64,000 nucleotides of DNA, taken from NCBI GenBank assembly GCA_027886185.1, contig WOAB01000109.1:9466501-9530500 (forward strand), given 5' to 3'. Within the stretch, counting starts at the first letter, position 1. Every line of letters starts with the position of its first letter. This stretch comes from Rheum nobile. Lineage: Eukaryota > Streptophyta > Magnoliopsida > Caryophyllales > Polygonaceae. The notes under the pieces were generated by a model. It was not told where the DNA came from. It did not search any database and saw only the letters and a program-made list of their open reading frames with translations. Made by a program: the position numbers and the translations under genes. Positions 1-11,300 of the stretch are shown one piece after another.

Positions 1-1325
1 AACGATGTAATTGTATACCAACAAGTAACCAAGGGGGTTTCGGTTTAAAAACAAACAAAATAAATAAAAGCAAAGACTTGAAATCAAATCGGGAAAATAG
101 CTCAGCCAAACAAATATCCACACTTCAGATTGATAGATTGATCATTGATTATTCCTAGTCCTCAATACTCATGAATGTTCTAATCCCTGTTCTGATATAG
201 TTATCAGTCCAACCAGTCCTGATAACCCTAACTATCAAATAACCTAGAAGACCTTCTAGATTGAATCTAACAATAGTAATGAATTCAGGAATAGATAGGT
301 ACATGCAAGTGTAGCAAACAGTCATACAATTGCATGCAATTAATTCTCTACACAAACTAAGGGATCAAAATTCTCAAACAGTCTCCTCCAATCCTTAATA
401 GTATGATCAATAACAATCTCAACAGGTTGTATAGAAAAGGGGAACCAATAGTGTAATACTAATCTTCTCTAGATTGTCAGGCTAGAGGGAACTACTATTA
501 TCAATCTATTTGATATCCTAATCAACAAATCAAGGGGAATCGATATACGATCAATGAGATTAAGCACGAGAGAGAATTAAAACAATCATAGAAAGAGTAA
601 AGGAATAACCTCATAATCAAATCAACCAAAGACTTCAATTGTCTGCCCGAGCAAAAGGTGCGAGAAAAAAAACAAAATAAAATTGAATGTAAACTAGGTC
701 TGCCTTCTTAACGATGATAGGGAAAATTAGGTTAAATAACCTAACCCTAAAACTCAAATGAAAAGATAAAGAAAACAATCCCAAAAAGGAAAATAATATA
801 AAGTATGAAATAATAAAAGAAAATAAAGGAAAAGAAAATCGTAAAAGTGACTTCGGACGAAATTCCGGAGTGGGACTCCGGACGAAAATTCCGGAGTGGG
901 ACTCCGGATTCGCTGCCGCGCCATTCCGCGGTCGCGGAAATATAAAATCTGCTGTCGACCTGCTCGTTGGGGAATATTCCGCGGGCGCGGAAAATAATCC
1001 ACGGTCGCGGAAAATTATTTATTTCGCTCCGCGCTCTCGACTTCTCCGCGATCAAACTGTGCTCTTCACCCGCGGTCGTGGCTTGCTCGCGGTTTCACCT
1101 TCTTCTCTCCTTTGTGTGGCTTCTTCCTTCAATCTTCCTTGGTCTCCTCAAGTGGTTTACTCCTCCTCGTCTTCAATAAATCTCCGTTTAAGCTTCTCCA
1201 AACCACCATATCCACACTTCTTCTCTCCAACTCCATACTCCATAGTTGTGCTCTAAATCCCTACAAATAGAACCCTAAACACCGGTAACAACTCCTAGAT
1301 AAGCACTACAAAGTAGAGCTGATCA
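1..1325 (-). repeat. 3' LTR of gypsy-2 (truncated by window start)
   Basis: Nearly the same sequence as 24366-24450 plus 25576-26810 and as 35735-36999. It ends in CA at 1325, next to a purine tract read on the minus strand. It preserves the uninterrupted target site for the copia-2 family insertion at 81-90, where AAATC occurs twice in a row. It lacks one CG-motif copy present in the two right-hand copies near 26400 and 36590. The ORFs inside it (for example 870-1256) cross LTR regulatory sequence and are not taken as genes. Confidence 0.9.
849..1085 (-). promoter_or_regulatory. CG-rich inverted-repeat array in gypsy-2 LTR U3
   Basis: Two copies of TCCGGAGTgggACTCCGGA (864-882 and 890-908) are followed by copies of TTCCGCGgtCGCGGAA and variants near 924, 977, 998 and 1070. 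Each is an inverted repeat with a 2-3 nt spacer. On the minus strand the block lies about 240-475 bp into the LTR, just upstream of an AT-rich stretch containing a TATA-like string near 790-800. Position suggests U3 regulatory sequence; the function is inferred. Confidence 0.6.
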
Positions 1326-1340
1326 AACTCCCTCATGCTT
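1326..1340 (-). other. Polypurine tract of gypsy-2
   Basis: On the minus strand it reads AAGCATGAGGGAGTT directly before the LTR TG. It matches the tract AGTATGGGGGAATT of gypsy-1 at 19031-19044 and would prime plus-strand synthesis. Confidence 0.8.
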
Positions 1341-2657
1341 AAACCTTGCTCGTCCTCGAGTAAGCTAAAGTAAACCTACTCCTTCAATCAAATCCCCAAG
1401 GTCTCCGGAAGCATAGAAAAATCATCTCCACTAAGAATTGCACCTAACATGAACTCCAAGGCACCAATACAATAAGCTCAACACAACACAACACAACACA
1501 TAACACAACACCAAATCACCACACACAACCAAGCTTAGAAGGAAAGCAGAGTACTTCCCTCAAGCTTATCCCGAACACCATAGAGTGAATAAAATCTAAT
1601 CCTAGCCTCCATCTATCTTCTTATACCTCTCAGAGTGACCTACCCGAATCCTCCTTATATCACCTCTTCTTATGTCACTACGCCGTGAACAATGAGGAAT
1701 CCTAAAAATCACTCTTCTTTATTTCACTCATTTTGCCAAGGCGTCCTTTCAGGTTTTCACCAAGCCACTCATTTCATTTTTCAATAGATGGGATCACATA
1801 TAACTCACATCACTCTTGACCAATTATTACCCCAGCCTAATGCTGGTCCAAGCCACTTGCTTATTACCTAAGCCGCCCTTTCGGGTTTTAAACTTATCCC
1901 AGGATTTTTATTTTTGCCTTTTTTCAAAATTTTGGCTTTTTCTTTATATTCATTTTTTTTTCTCCTCAACGACGTAGCAAGTATAGAACCCTCCCCCATG
2001 CTTAAACATTGCATTGTCCTCAATGTAATGAAAGACAAAAAGAATAGAAGCACAAGGAAGGTGGAAAAATAACTCACAAACGTCGCCGAGTTGGCTTGGA
2101 CAAGAACGTTGTTGCTGGCGGTACATCAATAAGGCACCCATCTCCGGTGTTGTGCGGGCGTCTTCAACTCAATATTCTTCTCCTATCGGGTAACCAAAAA
2201 GATCCACTGTGGTGAGTAGTGGTATGGAAAAGTAGTTGGGGTTGCACGACCTTCAACGAACACATGGTGGAGCCCAGATGTAATCGTGGTGGGGGCTCTA
2301 GTGTTCCTCCTCCTCAACTATCAATGGTAGGGCCATCATCGTTGCCAAATAATGTGTGGGGATAATGTCTCCTCCGTGACAACATGATGTGTACCCTCTC
2401 TCCATGGGAAACTCGGACAGCTGGCCTTCGATAGAACTTTTTTTTTTTGATTTTTTTTTTCTTGCAGGGTATAGGAAGACTTACGTTGTTGGTGCATGTA
2501 ACACCGTCTTCAATTGGCTGCGGGTCTCCTTTCTGTAAGTTAGTCTAAAATACGAAACAAACTAAAAAAAAAAACTGAATTAAGAACTACTTACCTCGGG
2601 TTGCCTCCCGAGCAGCGCCTTGGTTAATGTCGTTGGCTCGACATTGTGCTACTATAG
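1341..2657 (-). other. gypsy-2 3' non-coding region
   Basis: No ORF is supported here. Reading on the minus strand, the stretch after the protease ORF carries a motif near 2590-2620 (CGGGAGGCAACCCG) shared with gypsy-1 at 16388-16402. A second polypurine-like tract lies at 1989-2003, and then a block of about 600 bp is homologous to gypsy-1 18440-19040. That block has two GAAA-loop hairpin candidates, CCCGAAAGGG at 1876-1885 and the variant CCTGAAAGGA at 1744-1753. The Athila-type second ORF found in gypsy-1 is absent. Confidence 0.65.
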
Positions 2658-3848
2658 TCATGTAATACCACTTAATCCAGAACACAACACAGACTTACTA
2701 TCAAGATGGTGTTTCTTATGATCAAACATCTTAAATATCACCCTATCACCCCCATACTTCACAGACACAATACCTCTACTCATAATGATTCGGATGTTAG
2801 CAGTCTTAAAAAAAGGCCTACCTAACAGAATAGGGGGCTCATGCATATCATAACCAATGTCTAACACCACAAAATCCACAGGAAAAATCATCTTATTAAC
2901 TTTCACAAGAACATCCTCAACTATTCCTTTCGGATAAGCTTTGGATCCATTCGCAAATTGAATAACTAAATCAGTTTCATGCAAATGTCCAAGATCTAGC
3001 AATTGATACACAGAGTAGGGTAACACATTAATAGATGAGCCTAAGTCTATCATGCAATGATCAAACCTAGAGTGACCTATATCACAAGGAATACTAAACA
3101 TGTCAGGGTCACTACACTTTTCAGGCAAACGCCTTCCGAATACAACAGACACATGTTCATTCAAATTAATTACTCCTGTCAATTTCTTCCTCTTCCTAGG
3201 CCAGCATAAATATCTCATATATTTAGAGAATTTAGGCACAACATGCATCAGATTAAGTAAAGGGAGATTTACCTCATGCTCACCTATGGAGTTGCGCGGC
3301 TCCATATCGAGCTCCGACTTCTTCTTCACTTGTAGCTTCTTAGGAGAGTGAGGAGGTGGCTTCTTAAGATCACGAGGTGGAGGAGTGTCATCAACAGGAA
3401 TCGCTTCCAAAGGGTATTCACCAAGAACTGATCCGCAAAATTTTGTCCAAACCTGCGGACGCTGGTTCTCGACTTTCCATTTCCGCTCATTCGTGGTCAC
3501 TGTTCCTGAGCAAAAGGGCTCCTTTGTCTTTCCTTCTTTCAGCTGTGATATGACATTCACATTAGCCACTAGAGTCGGTTTTGATTGGGGTGGTGGCCTT
3601 TCAAAACCCTCCATCATATTTGCCACAACTTGAGTCAACCTTCCAAGCTGAGTTGCCAAATTTCCAACTTGAGTTGTTAGAAGTTGGACGTTGGAGTGCG
3701 TCTTCTGATGAATAGTCATCATGCTCTGCATAAGTGACTTGACGATGTCCTCCATTGACATATATGAACTTTGACTTGTCTCTTGAGGTTCAGGATAGTA
3801 ATGGGGCCAGCCTTGTTGCTGATAACAAAAATTCTCAAACGCTACCAT
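2658..3848 (-). CDS. Gag-protease polyprotein of gypsy-2 (N-terminally short)
   Basis: A 396-codon ORF with ATG at 3848. The N-terminal part (about residues 30-85) is a Gln/Thr-rich, probably coiled-coil segment matching the C-terminal end of gypsy-1 gag. A Pro/Lys-rich linker follows. From about residue 225 there is a retropepsin-like aspartic protease with the motif IDLGSSINVLPYS, where Asp-Leu-Gly-Ser replaces the usual D-S/T-G, and a downstream flap and ILLGRPF strand. Gypsy-1 has the same fold with LDLGASINVLPYS, so this variant is shared by the family. The usual N-terminal gag domain and a CCHC zinc knuckle are missing. Copia-1 entered 18 bp upstream of the start codon (TG at 3867). The frame is open throughout; expression is unknown. 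Confidence 0.75.
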   Translation of the reverse strand: MVAFENFCYQQQGWPHYYPEPQETSQSSYMSMEDIVKSLMQSMMTIHQKTHSNVQLLTTQVGNLATQLGRLTQVVANMMEGFERPPPQSKPTLVANVNVISQLKEGKTKEPFCSGTVTTNERKWKVENQRPQVWTKFCGSVLGEYPLEAIPVDDTPPPRDLKKPPPHSPKKLQVKKKSELDMEPRNSIGEHEVNLPLLNLMHVVPKFSKYMRYLCWPRKRKKLTGVINLNEHVSVVFGRRLPEKCSDPDMFSIPCDIGHSRFDHCMIDLGSSINVLPYSVYQLLDLGHLHETDLVIQFANGSKAYPKGIVEDVLVKVNKMIFPVDFVVLDIGYDMHEPPILLGRPFFKTANIRIIMSRGIVSVKYGGDRVIFKMFDHKKHHLDSKSVLCSGLSGIT

Positions 3849-3866
3849 CTTTCTGGATTAAGATCT

Positions 3867-4989
3867 TGTTAGGAAATGGAACTCTGGAACTTTAGTTCCC
3901 CTGCGAGTTCCTTTCCTCAGTTTCTCTACTTTTGAAGATGACAAATATTTTGATACTAATGTTTTATCTCAAAGATGTGTGTTAAGGAACCACAGGACAA
4001 TTACCGAAAGCATGGAAGTCAAACAAGACAAGAGAACCAAGCAGCAAGCCAAAGGAAGGAACCCAGGTGTGCCCAAAAATGCAACATGTGATGTTGCGCT
4101 TCCCGAGAAATCTGGGAACACCAACCTCGGACAAGAGAAAGGTGAAAGCGACTTGTGCGAAGCTTCCAAAGTCTGTCACCGTCCAGAGCAAAACAACAAG
4201 ATGCCTAGAACACATAACCTCAGACAGAGAAAGGTGAAAGCGACTTGTTATGGAACCTGTCGCTATCCAGAAGACAGTTCCAAAGTGCCCAGCTTGTCAA
4301 ACCTCGGAAGAAGGAAGTTGGAGAACGACTTGGCTGAAGCGGTTGACCAACTAAAGAAGGATTCTGAGCTTCCTAGGTTATTGGAACATGTCAAAGACAT
4401 CATGAATCAAGGATCGCCACACATCCTAGGGCAAGCTCGATCTGTGGGAACCAAGAGAAGATCAAGCTGCGAAGAATCCACTATAAAAGAAAGACTAACT
4501 CAAAAGTTATCTTCAAGAACAAAAACACGAATCACACTCAATAGCAAACATCAAAGTGTGAACCTTAAAACAAGATCATCAAAGCAAACCGAGATCAAGA
4601 GGAACCAGTCAAGGAATCGAAGAGCTGAGTGTTAAGTTCATGTGACTGTAAGTGAGATAGTTCCTAGGTGCTAAGGTCTGTTTCTTGGATTGATTATTGA
4701 TTGTGTTAAGTTATCTAGGGTTGCCTAACTGTGTGTAAGGTAAAGAAACTATGTGTTTGTTCCTAGGATAAGCTATAACCAAAAGAGATAAAAAATCAAG
4801 AAGTAGACCTTGAAATCCTTTCGAAAGAAAGGTAGTGGTTTTTATCATGGATTGCTAGTTGGCAATCAAAGGTTTCCACTATAAGAAACTTGTTCATTTG
4901 TACTTGATTGTTTAAATTCCGCTGTGAAGGGAACTGAGAATTGCTATTCTTAGTTCCTTAGTTATTTGTCTAACAATCTCGATCCTACA
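3867..4989 (+). repeat. 5' LTR of copia-1
   Basis: Starts TGTTAGGAAATGG and ends GATCCTACA. A TATA box candidate (TATAAAA) is at 4482-4488. Upstream of it a degenerate unit beginning AACCTCGG is repeated at 4123, 4216 and 4300 (spacing 93 and 84 bp), with GGTGAAAGCGACTTG following the first two. This looks like a tandem U3 module. A 218-codon ORF (3979-4635) runs through U3, the TATA box and the likely start site and is intact in both LTRs, but it is broken in the related copia-2 LTRs and is not taken as a gene. Confidence 0.93.
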
Positions 4990-4991
4990 AT

Positions 4992-5004
4992 TGGTATCAG
5001 AGCA
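4992..5004 (+). other. Primer binding site, initiator tRNA-Met (copia-1)
   Basis: TGGTATCAGAGCA lies 2 nt after the LTR, complementary to the 3' end of plant initiator tRNA-Met. It is the standard minus-strand primer site of plant copia elements. Confidence 0.95.
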
Positions 5005-5039
5005 GGAAAAGCTCTAGATCTTTGTTAAGTTTGCAGATC

Positions 5040-5262
5040 ATGTCTCAACCAAGCAAGTTTGAGCTCGGAATCTCCACTAACAAACCACATCTCCGAAAGA
5101 AGGGAGAAGAAACATGATGGGAAAAGTGCATGGAAAGCCACATCAAGACCAACGGAGATGGATATGTCGATCTCACAATGAAGGAAGAAGACTGGAAACC
5201 TGAGCACTATGTCACCATGGAAAAGAATGCCAAAGCCAGGCAGTTCATCCTTAATGGACTGG
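5040..5262 (+). pseudogene. copia-1 gag, 5' segment (broken)
   Basis: Starts at ATG 5040 with the same N-terminus as copia-2 gag (27829). An in-frame TGA falls at about 5116, and relative to copia-2 about 30 bp around 5155 are deleted. The segment is then cut at 5262 by a solo LTR. It belongs to the N-terminal part of the copia-type gag domain that packs element RNA in cytoplasmic particles. Confidence 0.85.
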
Positions 5263-6570
5263 TGATAACATGAAATTTGTCGTGCTAATTCCTACTATGC
5301 AAAATATCCAAACAAACCTTAAACCGTAGTCCTAGGTAAGTAAAGGTCGAGTCCACAGGGAGATAGAGTCTATCTTAATATGCAATTTGTATGTCAGTCC
5401 AAAGTAACCAAAAGGGGTATTTTGTATGTTTTAATGAATCTAAGCATGCAAAAGTAAACAAACTAAAAGTTGTGAAATCAGTGATGGGAAAAACACTTAG
5501 TCAAACAACATCCACTATTCGTATGACAAGTTGATCCTAGATACTCATTCAAAATCTCATGCAATGGAAATTCCAATTCCTTTTCAGATATAACTAATAG
5601 CACAACCAGATACTATTAGCACTAACTAACTAAACAACCCTGAAACTATCAAGATTCAGTTTAACAGCAGCCTTACGGATAAGAATATAGTTGGATACGA
5701 TTCTAGCATAAAACAACCAACTTTTATCCTAGAATGTAAATCAGTTCTCTTCTGCATAAGACTAGCACAACCAGATACTAGCACGATGCAGTTGCTACTC
5801 TGAAATAGATATGCTCAACTAGTAACAATCTAAATCTAGCAATAGATCAATAACAACAAACCCTAGTTGATCAGACTAGAAATTATCAATATCAATCATA
5901 AGCAATCAAGCAAGAGAATAGATAAAATCCATGCAATAGATTAAGAACGAGAGTCTCACAACTGAATCAAAACGAAAGCTTCAGCGTCTAACTAAGCCAA
6001 GGGGGCTTAGTTCTTCATAACAAATACGTAGAATGAAATTAGGGTTCAGAGAGAGATTAACTGATAGGCAAACAAGCCTTTCTCTACCCTTAAATACTAA
6101 AGGAAACAAAGTCTGAATTAACCTAAAACGAAATAATAAATCGTAATAAAATAATGCAAAATAAAGCAAATAAGGAAACGGCTCGACGGACTTCTGAACA
6201 GCGGCGGCGGGCGCTGCAACGTCCACGACGGGCGCCGTAATGGCGGCGGGCGCTGCATTTCCACGGCGGGCGCTGTGGCCAAGTCGTAGCCATCGTTGTT
6301 GGGAGGGTTTAGGCGGCGGTCGCCGTGGCTTCTGCGGCGGGCGCCGTAAGGTACTTCCTCCGAAGTCTTCGTCTCTTCAGCTCCTTGGCGTCTACTTCTG
6401 GTGGCTTCCTCCTCAGTGTCTACTATGATCTCCAAAATGGCTCAAACACCTCCAAATACACCAACTTCACCCCCAAACGCCATACACATGAATGTGTCTA
6501 AATCTACCTGAATGGCACCAATAAAACCTCTAATGACTCTTGGTTAAGCCTTACAAAGTAGTGCTTATCA
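5263..6570 (-). mobile_element. Solo LTR of an Athila-like gypsy element
   Basis: A 1308-bp segment beginning TGATAACATG and ending GTGCTTATCA, flanked by ACTGG (5258-5262 and 6571-6575). Copia-2 shows the uninterrupted site near 28075-28085. The right end resembles the right end of the gypsy-2 LTR (both contain AAGCACTAC or its complement next to the terminus), so the orientation is minus and the family related but distinct. No internal region remains, so LTR-LTR recombination removed it. ORFs inside it on either strand are not supported as genes. Confidence 0.9.
6185..6355 (-). promoter_or_regulatory. CG-rich inverted-repeat array in the solo LTR
   Basis: About six copies of a motif close to CGGCGggCGCCG lie at roughly 6201, 6226, 6243, 6263, 6311 and 6333; the clearest is GCGGCGGGCGCCGTAA. 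In LTR orientation the block is about 215-385 bp from the 5' end and is followed by a very AT-rich stretch. This is the same layout as in the gypsy-1 and gypsy-2 LTRs but with a different motif. Confidence 0.6.
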
Positions 6571-8359
6571 ACTGGACAGAGAAGACATGGACAAGGTCAT
6601 AGGAATCAAGACGGCAAAGGAGATGTGTAAGGCACTCAAGGAAATGCATGAAGGAAGTGACGAACTAAAGCAAAGCATAAAGTTTGCTTTGGAAGGAGAA
6701 TACCACACCTTCAAAATGATGGAAACTGAGACCATCTCAGAGTATTACTCCCGCTTCAACAGACTGGTTGGAAAGCTAACAACGGCGGGAGTCGACCTTG
6801 ATGAAGTTTCCAAGTCCCTGGTGGTCATCAATGGACTCAACTCCAAATTCACCCTTCTCAAGGGAATCATGAAGAACACTCCAGGCATCCAATCTCTTCC
6901 CTTGACTCAAGTCATAGGGAAACTGGAGGTTGAAGAAGGAGAGCTTACCAAAGCCAATACCGATAAGAAACTGGAGAAAGGAATTGCTCTCAAGATCTCC
7001 AAAGCCTTCTCAAGGCTTGAAATGGAGCAAGAGAACTCAGACCTAGAAGAAGAAGAGGACGAACTAACAACCCTCTTCACAAAGAACATCAAAAAAATAT
7101 TTGTGAAGGGAAGGTTCCAAAAGGGTAGTTCCTCCCACAATGGACCAAGAAGAGATCTCAAGGAAGTCTCCTGTTACGAATGCAAAGAAAAGGGACACTA
7201 CACTAAGAGCTGTCCCAACAAGGAAGACTCCAAGGAAGATGAAAGACCTCAGAATAAGAAGGCTCTCGTAGCCTCATGGGAAGAAGACTCAGATGAGGAA
7301 CTGGATCTGAATGGTTTCTCTGGAGGAAGATGTCTCATGGCAAAAGGAGACTCAAGCGACTCAGAAGACCTTGAGGTAACTTCTGATGATTTCCTAAAAA
7401 CTCTAGTTGATTGTGATAAGAAACAACTTCTTAAGATCATAAAGAAACTAGGAAAGGAAACCAGTTCCCTTCAACAAAAACTTGATGATTGTGAAGATGA
7501 AATTGCTTGCTGACTGTTGAGAATTCTGTTTGGAGTAAGAAACTTGATGAAACTGAGAAAGATCTAGCTGAAACCCATTCCAAACTCATTGATATTAGAA
7601 ATGTGCATGCTAGTCACCTTAAAATCTGCAAATCTTGTGATGAAACTAGCATAGATTCTATCAAAGTTCCCTTGCATGATAACCTACCTGGAAATGACAT
7701 GTTTCAATCTATAATTGATAGGTTAGACATTCTCACTGATTCCATAAATGAAAAAATGATAAATCAAACTGTTTTTGTGAGACAATGTCATGGAATAGGA
7801 TATGTCAATAACAAAGGGAACAATGATGCTGAAAATGAAAAAGCTAGGCGAGAACTTGTTGAGATGAATGAGAACCTCAGTACTGCTCTTGCCACTTCTC
7901 GTGATAGGAATCAATTCCTATCAGAGAAGATCATGGTTTTTGAGAACAAGGCTGAGGTTGCCAAACGTCTTAATGAAAGCTCTCAAAGTCCTAATAGGGA
8001 ACCTAAGGGAAAAGAAAAGATGGTTCCTGAAGACCAATGGTTCACTAATTCCTTTGCTCACAAAAGGTATGTTGATATGGCTCATAGTAAGGTTAGAAAC
8101 AATGTTGATTTTAACAAAAGAAAAACTGAAAAAACCTTTTAGGCCAGGAAAAGGAAAGTATGGACATGTTGTTTACAATCGCTTATGCTATTATTGTGGT
8201 AAAAATGGTCATTACAACACTGATTGTCCTAAGAAAATGAACTTTGAAAATGAGAAAAGAGCTTATTACCACGAAAGGAACCAGTTCTCTGGTCATTCAC
8301 AGACTCGCAATGCTAATCCCCCCAGTAAAGCCAAGCTTCACTGGGTTCAAAAGTCTTAG
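6571..8359 (+). pseudogene. copia-1 gag, 3' segment with two CCHC zinc knuckles
   Basis: Continues gag after the solo LTR. The copia-type gag domain (LKEMHEGSDELKQ through TPGIQSLPLTQVIGKLEVEE) is followed by an acidic segment, a first zinc knuckle CYECKEKGHYTKSC at about 7174-7215, a long coiled-coil extension (about 7440-8000), and a second knuckle CYYCGKNGHYNTDC at about 8188-8230. A frameshift near 7510 and another near 8135 break it. The extended gag after the first knuckle is typical of Sireviruses. It ends at TAG 8357-8359, directly before and in frame with the protease. Confidence 0.85.
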
Positions 8360-11300
8360 TTCCCTTGTGTGCAGAAAGAAGAGAGGCAACCTCGACTATG
8401 GTACATTGACAGTGGTTGCTCATGCCATATGACCGGAAGAAGAAATCAAATGACTTCTCTTCAACCCATCCAAGGAGGAAACGTCTCCTTTGGAGACAAA
8501 AGCAAAGGGAAAATTTGTGGAATAGGAACTGTGAATCTAAATGACCACATTAAGGTAAATAAAGTTCACCTTGTTGATAATCTTGTCTTTCATCTAATTA
8601 GTGTGTCACAGTTGTATGATCAAGGAGACAATGAAGTTAGATTCAAGTCAAGTGAATGCACTGTCCTAGACTCCTCGGGACAAGTCATCTTAAAAGGCAA
8701 AAGATTCAACAATGTATATGTTGTTGACACATCATTTATTCCCAAGGAGAAACTCTGCCTCTCAACAGTGAATGATCAAACGGAGTTGTGGCATCAACGT
8801 CTTGGTCACGCCAGCACCAAACTGATCCACAAGCTGCACTCAAAGGAACTAGTCTGAGGACTTCCAAAGATAAGTAGTATATCTTCGGAACCATGCTCAG
8901 ATTGCGTTAAAGGGAAACAAGCAAGGAGTTCCTTCAAGTCCGAAAACATGGTAAGTTCTTCAAGGCCCCTTGAACTCATCCACATGGATCTCTGGGGACC
9001 CATGAGAGTTCAAAGACTAGGAGGAAACAAGTATATCTTTGTTCTTGTCGATGATTTCTCTCGCTTCACTTGGACTATCTTCATAAAATCTAAGAGTGAA
9101 GTCATTGACCGCTTTAAAGATCTGGTTCCTTTGTTAGAAAAATCTCTCGATTGCTCACTCAATTCTATTCGGTCTGACCATGGTACCGAATTCGAAAATG
9201 GAGAATTTCTAACCTTTTGCAGTGAGCATGGTATTGATCACAACTTCTATGCACCATACACTCCTCAACAGAACGGAGTAGTAGAAAGGAAGAACAGAAC
9301 TTTAGAAGACATGGCTCGAACTATGCTCATCTCAAGTGGACTCCATCAATCATTATGGGCCGAGGCAATCAACACAGCTTGCTACATCATCAATCGAGCC
9401 ATGCTTCGCTCAATCACAAAGAAGACACCCTATGAACTCCTTAGAGGAAGAGTTCCCAACATCTCACATCTGAGGGTGTTCGGATGCAAGTGCTTTGTGC
9501 ACAACAATGGGAAGGACAATCTTGGCAAATTCGACCCAAGAAGTGACGAAGGAATCTTCATTGGATATGCCTCAGGCAGCAAGGCATACAAAGTCTTCAA
9601 CAAAAGGACTAAAAAGGTAGAAGAAAGTGTTCATGTTATTTTTAATGAAAAATCACTTGGAAGAATTGTGCAGAACACTACCACTCCCTTTGAAGATCCG
9701 TTCCCCAAGTCACCTCAAGAAGATCCAGATGAAGATGTCATTCCACCCAGTTCCTGCCATACTGCACAGAATCCCCCACTGGCTCCTCCACCAGTTCCCA
9801 TGGATAATGAACAACAATCCATTTCTGGGAACCATGAACATGACGACAATATCTGTGGAGACATCAACGATTCATCCTCTCACATGATCTTCAATGGAGA
9901 AGGTGATCCCAACCAGGAAGTTGAAGCTGAATGCTCAACTCAAAATGTCTCCACATCAAATGCTCTAGCTCCCAACAGAGAAAGAAGAACCATCAAGCCT
10001 CCAGTCAGGTTCGAACATCTAACATTCTTTGCCTTTAATGCCTTTCTGTCTATTGTGGAACCAAAGAACATAGGTGAGGCACTGAAGGATGCAAACTGGA
10101 ATGAACCAAGCTATGCAAGAAGAGCTTCATCAGTTTGAAATGAACAAAGTATGGCATCTAATTCCCCGCCCCAAGGACAAACATATTATAGGAACTAGAT
10201 GGGTTTTCAGAAACAAACTAGATGATACAGGAGCTGTAATAAGGAACAAAGCAAGGCTTGTTGCTCAAGGATACAATCAACAAGAAGGCATCGACTATGA
10301 TGAAACCTATGCTCCAGTGGCAAGGATTGAAGCGATAAGACTGTTGATTGCTTTCGCATCACACAAAGGGTTCAAGCTGTTCCAAATGGATGTAAAGACG
10401 GCCTTCCTCAATGGAATTCTTCAAGAAGAAGTCTATGTCAAGAACCACCTGGTTTTGAAGACGATGATTATCCAGACCATGTCTACTTTCTAGACAAAGC
10501 ATTGTATGGCCTCAAGCAAGCTCCCAGAGCTTGGTATGATCGTCTTGCCCAGTTCCTACTCTTAAATGGCTACAGGCATGAGGTTATTGACAAGACTCTC
10601 TTCATCCTAGAAGAAGAAGGTAACATCTTAGCGGTTCAAATTTATGTCGATGATATCATTTTTGGTTCCACTAACCTGTCCCTTGTAGACAAGTTCAAAG
10701 ACTTAATGAGCAGTGAATTTGAAATGAGCCTAATTGGGGAACTCACATTCTTCCTCGGATTGCAAATCACTCAAAAGGAAGATGGTATACAAATTCATCA
10801 ACAGAAGTATGTCAGGGAACTACTGAAAAAGTTCAAAATGGAGTCATGCAAGCCTCTTTCCACTCCCATTTCCACCATTTCTCACTTGGACAAGGACCAC
10901 TCAAGTCCTATAGTGGAAGAGAAACTCTATAGAGGTATGATATGCTCACTCATGTATCTAACCGCTAGTCGCCCAGACATTGTTTTTGTTGTTGGCTTGT
11001 GTGCTAGGTTCCAATCTTGTCCAAGAGAAACCCACTTGGCTGCTGTAAAAAGGATACTCCGATATCTCAAGGGAACTGACTCACTCTGCATTTGGTACCC
11101 CAAAGAATGTCCCTTTGAGCTGATGGGTTTCACTGATGCGGATTATGCTGGATACTTGGTGGATAGGAAGAGCACCTCTGGAATGGCACAGTTCCTAGGC
11201 CCTTGCCTCGTGTCATGGGGCTCAAAGAAACAAGTCTCAGTCTCTCTCTCCACCACAGAATCCGAGTACATCGCGGCCGCTTCTTGTTGTTCCCAACTCC

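Noticed and set aside
870..1256. ORFs in the gypsy-2 LTR copies (also at 26361-26741 and 36550-36930)
   Set aside because: They translate the CG motif array and pyrimidine-rich LTR sequence and have no protein-like features.
3979..4635. 218-codon ORF present and intact in both copia-1 LTRs
   Set aside because: It spans U3, the TATA box and the likely transcription start, has no recognisable domain and is broken in the copia-2 LTRs; intactness is more likely a result of repeat composition.
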